DNA of 56,929 bases. Source: Betaproteobacteria bacterium. GTDB taxonomy: Bacteria > Pseudomonadota > Gammaproteobacteria > Burkholderiales > Burkholderiaceae_C. The notes beneath the pieces were generated by a model. The model searched no databases. It was not told where the DNA came from and saw only the letters and a list, made by a program, of their open reading frames with translations. Numbering within the stretch: position 1 is the first letter of the stretch; the number at the start of each line of letters is the position of its first letter. Of the stretch, positions 52,777 through 56,929 are shown piece by piece. Both the position numbers and the translations under genes were made by a program. The stretch is taken from positions 1 through 56,929 of the forward strand of contig RFYV01000014.1 of the NCBI GenBank assembly GCA_009921265.1. Reading direction: 5' to 3'.

Positions 52777-54215
52777 GAAGGCATATTTACAATCACATGC
52801 GCCACCGACGCTGTGATTTTTTTGGCATACGGCACATGCAAAAATTCATTCGGCCCGTGCGCATTGCTTTGTGGGCCCAACACACCGCACACCATCATTT
52901 GCGCTTTTGGAAAGCCCAAGCTTAATAAGTTCATCAGGGGGATGGTGCCGCCTTGACCAATGTAACCAACACCTGCACCAAAGTGCGATTGACTTGCGTC
53001 GTTCAATGCTTTTTCAAACCAAGGTGCAGTCTCTGGTGCATTCCATCCATTGGTGCCGCCGCCAGAATTAAAAGTAACTTTGGCTTGATAAGGCGCGTTG
53101 TCTTCTAATAGTTTTTTAAGTTGTTGCGCGGCCTGCGATGCATCAACCAATGGCGGCAAACGCAAACTCAATTTAAAAGCGGTGTAGGGTCTGAGCACAT
53201 TGCCCGCATCTTTAAAAGCAGGGAAACCTTCTGCACCTGTCACGCTGAGCGTGGGTGTCCATGTGCGTTTGATCAATGCGTCAACAGGATCGGTGGTGGT
53301 GGGGAGAGCAAACAAAGTGGAGCCACCGCAGTCGTGATGCGCCCATGGAAATCGTTTGAATGTTTGATCGCCCAAAATCTTGGCCGCCTCTCGTGCTTGT
53401 TGCAAGCGCTCAGCAGGAATTTCGCAATGAAATACTTGAGGTAATAAATGTCCTGTTTTGCTGTCTTCCAATCGATCAAGCACTTGACGCATGATGCGAA
53501 AACTTGACGGCACCAAACCCGACGCGTCGCCCGAGTGAATGCCCTCGGTCAAAATATCCACTTGCAATGTGCCACTGATCATGCCGCGCAAACTCGTGGT
53601 GAGCCACAACTGATCGTAATTACCAGCACCACTGTCCAAACAAATCACAAGCGCCACGTCACCCATGCGTTTTTTTAATGCATCCACATAAGGTAACAAG
53701 TCGGGCGATCCACTTTCTTCGCAGGTTTCAATCAAACCCACAATGCGCGAGTGTGCCACTTTTTGTTTTTTCAAGGCCATCACACTGGCAATACTCGCGT
53801 ACACCGCATAACCGTCATCAGCGCCACCACGACCATATAACTTATCGCCCATATACTTGGGCGTCCACGGCCCCAAATCGCTTCGCCAGCCATCAAACTC
53901 AGGCTGCTTATCCAAATGCCCATACATCAACACAGTGGGTTGATTGGCTGCATCGGGTTTGGTTCCATCAACTTCAAAAAACAAAACAGGTGTTCGCCCT
54001 GGCAAACGAATGATCTCTAGTTTTAAGCCTACAACCTTTTGTGCATTGACCCAATCGGCAGCTCGTTGCAACACCAAATCGAGATAACCCAACTTAGCCC
54101 ATTCTTTTTCAAATGAAGGAGATTTCGCGGGAATTTCAATGTATTGCTTGATTTCATCAACAATATGGTCGTCCCACATGCGAGAAACATCACTCAATAC
54201 TTGCGCATCGTTCAT
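52773..54215 (-). CDS. M20-family metallopeptidase (carboxypeptidase/dipeptidase-like)
   Basis: A 480-residue dizinc amidohydrolase/peptidase of the M20 family. Metal-site blocks are [16 protein letters not shown] (His), [14 protein letters not shown] (bridging Asp), [11 protein letters not shown] (Glu pair) and LDSGAGNY (Asp). A dimerisation domain with GIHSGDASG lies between. This layout fits the CNDP-like dipeptidase group more than ArgE/DapE. ATG 54213-54215 lies 26 bases inside the end of the isomerase gene, so translation may be coupled. Confidence 0.88.
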   Translation of the reverse strand: MNDAQVLSDVSRMWDDHIVDEIKQYIEIPAKSPSFEKEWAKLGYLDLVLQRAADWVNAQKVVGLKLEIIRLPGRTPVLFFEVDGTKPDAANQPTVLMYGHLDKQPEFDGWRSDLGPWTPKYMGDKLYGRGGADDGYAVYASIASVMALKKQKVAHSRIVGLIETCEESGSPDLLPYVDALKKRMGDVALVICLDSGAGNYDQLWLTTSLRGMISGTLQVDILTEGIHSGDASGLVPSSFRIMRQVLDRLEDSKTGHLLPQVFHCEIPAERLQQAREAAKILGDQTFKRFPWAHHDCGGSTLFALPTTTDPVDALIKRTWTPTLSVTGAEGFPAFKDAGNVLRPYTAFKLSLRLPPLVDASQAAQQLKKLLEDNAPYQAKVTFNSGGGTNGWNAPETAPWFEKALNDASQSHFGAGVGYIGQGGTIPLMNLLSLGFPKAQMMVCGVLGPQSNAHGPNEFLHVPYAKKITASVAHVIVNMPS

Positions 54216-55110
54216 TATTGCCCTTTCGATTTTTAAACCAACCCAAACCAGACGACGTACCGTTTGCTTGTGCGCCATGCAAGGGTCGATATTCACACCC
54301 CACCCATCCTTGCCAATTGCATGATTGACTCACAGCATCAATCACATCCAACAAATGCGAGTAATTGAGTTCGCCCATATCGGGCTCGTTGCGCAAAGGC
54401 ACGCCTGCAATTTGAAAATGCCCGACACGCCCTGTTGGCAAATAATTTTTAATTTTGGTGTCCACATCTCCCTCCACAATTTGGCAATGGTACAAATCCA
54501 TTTGTACTTGCAAATTGCTGGCTCCCACCTCTTCAATGATCGCGTGCGCTTGGTCTTGACGATTGAGAAAAAAGTCAGGAATGTCGCGCGTATTTATCGG
54601 TTCAATCAGAATGTTTTTTCCAACTTTTGCTGCTTGCGCGCAAGCCCATTGAAGATTGTTGATGTATGTTTTTCTTTGCAATACTTGTGTGTTGATCGAG
54701 TCACTGCTGGTTTGCAAATCTTTGGGTAGTTTTTTATAAACATTCGCGGGTGCCGCATAAATACCCGCCATCACATGTATACGATGACAATCAAGCGTTT
54801 GCGCGTATTCAAGCGCGAGCTCAAAGCCTTTTTTAAATTCATTTTCTTTGCCTGGCAAACTCGCAACGCCTTTGAAGCCATCACTCCATGCTTGCGTTAT
54901 GCTTTCTTTGTCAACGCCACCAGGTGGTGCATTAAATAAAACCTGTTGCAAATCATTTTGATGCAACCGCGCGGCCAACTCTTTGGCCGTCCACTCATAA
55001 GGAAATAAAAACTCAACGGCTTTGAAACCATCTTTTGCAGCCGCTTCGAATCGATCTAAAAACGGATGCTCCACATACATCATCGATAAATTAGCAGCAA
55101 ATTGAGGCAT
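54190..55110 (-). CDS. otnI: Hydroxypyruvate isomerase / 2-oxo-tetronate isomerase (OtnI-type)
   Basis: A TIM-barrel sugar isomerase of the Hyi/OtnI family. The 306-residue protein starts [21 protein letters not shown], has FPYEW near residue 36 and metal-site residues in [29 protein letters not shown] and [10 protein letters not shown]. It is ~45 residues longer than usual, with an extra segment around 117-148. With the OtnC-type aldolase upstream it fits tetronate or hydroxypyruvate metabolism. It overlaps the M20 start by 26 bases. Confidence 0.83.
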   Translation of the reverse strand: MPQFAANLSMMYVEHPFLDRFEAAAKDGFKAVEFLFPYEWTAKELAARLHQNDLQQVLFNAPPGGVDKESITQAWSDGFKGVASLPGKENEFKKGFELALEYAQTLDCHRIHVMAGIYAAPANVYKKLPKDLQTSSDSINTQVLQRKTYINNLQWACAQAAKVGKNILIEPINTRDIPDFFLNRQDQAHAIIEEVGASNLQVQMDLYHCQIVEGDVDTKIKNYLPTGRVGHFQIAGVPLRNEPDMGELNYSHLLDVIDAVSQSCNWQGWVGCEYRPLHGAQANGTSSGLGWFKNRKGNNERCASIE

Positions 55111-55131
55111 TTTTTTCTTTCTTGATTGACT

Positions 55132-55815
55132 TTACCAACGCGCGCCAAACACATCTCGCAACTCTTTCAAAGCTTGCTCATGAAGTCCTTGCGGTTTGGG
55201 TTGACTTAAGTGCCAAAGCTTAGCGGTTTCTTCTAATTCTTCAAGTGTGGCCATTGCGGACTCTGGCGTATCGCCCCACACATTGGGTCCGAGTCGCGAC
55301 AACATCACCGCGCGAATCGGCGCGCCCGCACGTGCGTAATCTGCGATAGCCTGCGCCACTTGTTTGGCGGTTTCTGGAGCGCCGGGTCTTTTGTAAGGCA
55401 TGAGCGGTACGTGTCCCACCTTCATAACAAAATAAGGCGTGATCGGTGGCAACAACTCGATCCACTGCAATTGCCCTTTGACTTGTATCGGCTGCATCGT
55501 GAGCGCCACGCAATACGTGCTGTGCGTATGAATGATGCAGCGTGTGTTGGTATCTTGCTGCGTAGCCGATTTATAAATGTGCTGATGCAGTTTTAATGTT
55601 TTACTGGGCTTGGCGCTACCCAACACTTGGCCATTCAAATCAACACGTGCAATCTGTTGCGGCTCAAGTGTGCCCAACGACGCATCGGCTGGCGTGATTA
55701 AAAATCCATCATCTAGGCGGTAACTGATATTGCCAGCTGTTGCATGTACATAGCCGCGCGAAAATAAACTAGCGCCTATTTGACATATTTTCTCTCTCGC
55801 CTGTGTCTCATTCAT
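55132..55815 (-). CDS. otnC: Class II aldolase/decarboxylase (OtnC-type)
   Basis: A zinc class II aldolase-fold protein of 227 residues. It starts with GASLFSRGYVHATAGNISYRLDDGFLITP, has the metal-binding IIHTHSTYCVAL (two His) and later PLMPYKRPG with MLSRLGPNVWGDTP. This matches 3-oxo-tetronate 4-phosphate decarboxylase (OtnC/YgbL), which releases CO2 to give dihydroxyacetone phosphate. The kinase OtnK/DenK that makes its substrate is absent from the window. It precedes otnI by 21 bases. Confidence 0.83.
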   Translation of the reverse strand: MNETQAREKICQIGASLFSRGYVHATAGNISYRLDDGFLITPADASLGTLEPQQIARVDLNGQVLGSAKPSKTLKLHQHIYKSATQQDTNTRCIIHTHSTYCVALTMQPIQVKGQLQWIELLPPITPYFVMKVGHVPLMPYKRPGAPETAKQVAQAIADYARAGAPIRAVMLSRLGPNVWGDTPESAMATLEELEETAKLWHLSQPKPQGLHEQALKELRDVFGARW

Positions 55816-55849
55816 TGTTGTCTTTCAGCCAAAGCGTTTGATATAACCA

Positions 55850-56431
55850 CTATCCCTGAAATTTAAACACCGCTGTGCCCGCCATCAAGTTGGGTTGCCA
55901 CCGGATGATTTTGCCATCTTGCAAACCAAACGAATCGTGTATTTGCAAATTGTTTTTACGCGCCAAGCTTTCAAAATCAGCAAATGTTCCGACACGAATA
56001 TTGGGCGTGTCATACCACTCAAAGGGCAAACGCCGTGTGACAGGCATGCGCCCATGCATAATACTGAGTCGATTGGGCCAATGCGCAAAGTTGGGAAATG
56101 AAACAACACCCACACGCCCTACTCTCGCTGTTTCTCTGAGCATGGTTCGTGCGTTGCGTAAATTTTGTAAGGTGTCGATTTGTAAAACCACGTCAAAAGA
56201 TTGGTCAGAAAACAAATTCAAGCCCTCGTCCAAATTGAGTTGAATCACTTGCACGCCTCTTTTGACGCAAGCAATCACATTGTAATCATTGATCTCTACA
56301 CCATAGCCAGTGCACTGCCTTGTTTTTTGTAGATGGTCGAGCAACTCGCCGTCCCCACAACCCAAATCGAGAACGTGACTACCAACAGGTACGAGTTGTG
56401 CAATTGCATGCAATGTGAGGACGTCGCTCAT
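55850..56431 (-). CDS. metW: Methionine biosynthesis protein MetW
   Basis: MetW is a SAM-dependent-methyltransferase-fold protein that activates MetX and is needed for homoserine acylation in many proteobacteria. The 193-residue protein has [15 protein letters not shown] (SAM motif), [17 protein letters not shown] and [14 protein letters not shown]. It overlaps metX by 4 bases (ATGA), the conserved arrangement. Confidence 0.95.
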   Translation of the reverse strand: MSDVLTLHAIAQLVPVGSHVLDLGCGDGELLDHLQKTRQCTGYGVEINDYNVIACVKRGVQVIQLNLDEGLNLFSDQSFDVVLQIDTLQNLRNARTMLRETARVGRVGVVSFPNFAHWPNRLSIMHGRMPVTRRLPFEWYDTPNIRVGTFADFESLARKNNLQIHDSFGLQDGKIIRWQPNLMAGTAVFKFQG

Positions 56432-56929
56432 GCGCGCACCTCTTGAATGGTTTGTGCAATGCGATCGAAGTAATTGCGAACAATCGATAAGTACCGCGCA
56501 TCTTCCATTAAAAATGCATCGTGTCCGTGAGGCGCATCAATTTCTGCATACGTCAACATGCGTTTGTTATCCATTAATGCCTTGACCATTTCACGACTTC
56601 GTGACGGCGCAAATCGCCAATCGGTGGTGAAGCTTACCAATAAAAATTGCGCTGTTGCTTTGGCAAGTGCTTGCGTTAAATTGCCATCGTAGCTTCTTGC
56701 AGGATCAAAATAATCCAACGCTCGCGTAATCAATAAATACGTATTCGCGTCAAAGTATTCGCTAAATTTATTGGCTTGATAGCGCAAATAACTTTCAATT
56801 TCAAATTCAATATCTTGCGTCGTGTATTGATAGTTGTTGCTATTTTGTAAAGCGCGCCCAAATTTAGTGTTCATCACGTCATCACTTAAATAAGTAATGT
56901 GTCCGAGCATGCGTGCAATTTTTAATCCG
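56428..56929 (-). CDS. metX: Homoserine O-acyltransferase MetX (3' part)
   Basis: MetX acylates homoserine at the start of methionine synthesis. The window holds the C-terminal ~166 residues; the gene runs off the right edge. [17 protein letters not shown] joins directly to the later part. The lid segment, [18 protein letters not shown], and the catalytic-His block [12 protein letters not shown] are typical. In metX-metW species the enzyme is often a succinyltransferase (MetXS); which acyl group is used cannot be decided from this part. Confidence 0.94.
   Translation of the reverse strand, partial: GLKIARMLGHITYLSDDVMNTKFGRALQNSNNYQYTTQDIEFEIESYLRYQANKFSEYFDANTYLLITRALDYFDPARSYDGNLTQALAKATAQFLLVSFTTDWRFAPSRSREMVKALMDNKRMLTYAEIDAPHGHDAFLMEDARYLSIVRNYFDRIAQTIQEVRA

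Overview
The window is a 56.9 kb stretch of a betaproteobacterial chromosome, most likely order Burkholderiales. Supporting signs are the str operon order rpsL-rpsG-fusA-tuf, mreBCD-mrdA divergent from gatCAB, a methionine synthase split into two genes, metX-metW, TorF-type porin with glnK-amtB, amgK divergent from lptD, and a GTP-type PEP carboxykinase. By eye the base composition is in the mid-40s % GC, low for this order and more like freshwater or streamlined lineages (Polynucleobacter-like). I cannot fix the genus from sequence alone. I see no IS element, prophage, tRNA, rRNA, CRISPR array or plasmid function.

Layout: 1-3500 str operon (minus strand: rpsL, rpsG, fusA, start of tuf). 3540-7218 minus-strand genes dacA/C, an alpha/beta hydrolase, a thioredoxin-like [2Fe-2S] ferredoxin, a VanZ-family membrane protein and hemJ; hemB is divergent at 7330. 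8337-9673 dienelactone hydrolase and a DsbA-type isomerase. 9821-13044 mmsA plus a GMC oxidoreductase, a candidate 3-hydroxypropionate/malonate-semialdehyde oxidation operon. 13045-13254 holds a terminator-ended small transcript candidate, then a TSUP permease. 14019-18548 mrdA-mreD-mreC-mreB (cell elongation), divergent from gatC-gatA-gatB and a hydrolase (18653-22637). 22662-24159 pyrE and xthA, divergent with overlapping start codons. 24163-24788 a broken class III cyclase. 24868-28792 M48 protease, ampG-like permease, zinc-finger protein, ilvE, unknown membrane protein. 28829-32061 radA, MFS transporter, ssb. 32141-34871 amtB, glnK and a TorF porin. 35068-36602 a heavily decayed comM. 36604-42468 MFS transporter, metH in two genes, HAD phosphatase. 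42489-44950 rhodanese, a 45-residue membrane peptide, pckG. 44939-49600 rsmA, surA, lptD. 49738-52776 amgK, rsmE, MFS transporter. 52773-55815 M20 peptidase, otnI-like isomerase and otnC-like aldolase. 55850-56929 metW and the 3' part of metX.

How the genes work together: translation and its quality (str operon, GatCAB, RsmA, RsmE), envelope growth and recycling (DacA/C, PBP2, MreBCD, AmpG-like, AmgK, SurA, LptD), one-carbon/methionine metabolism (MetX, MetW, split MetH), heme synthesis (HemB, HemJ), ammonium uptake (AmtB, GlnK) and small-acid carbon metabolism (MmsA/GMC, PckG, OtnC/OtnI). Genes are tightly packed with many 4-bp ATGA overlaps. No gap without a gene or pseudogene exceeds about 210 bases. 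The two pseudogenes (comM and the cyclase) suggest mild ongoing genome erosion, including possible loss of efficient natural transformation.

I found no convincing new multi-gene defence or mobile system. The best leads are the 13045-13216 small transcript, the mmsA-GMC operon with its upstream dyads, the shared pyrE/xthA start, and the small membrane peptide before pckG.
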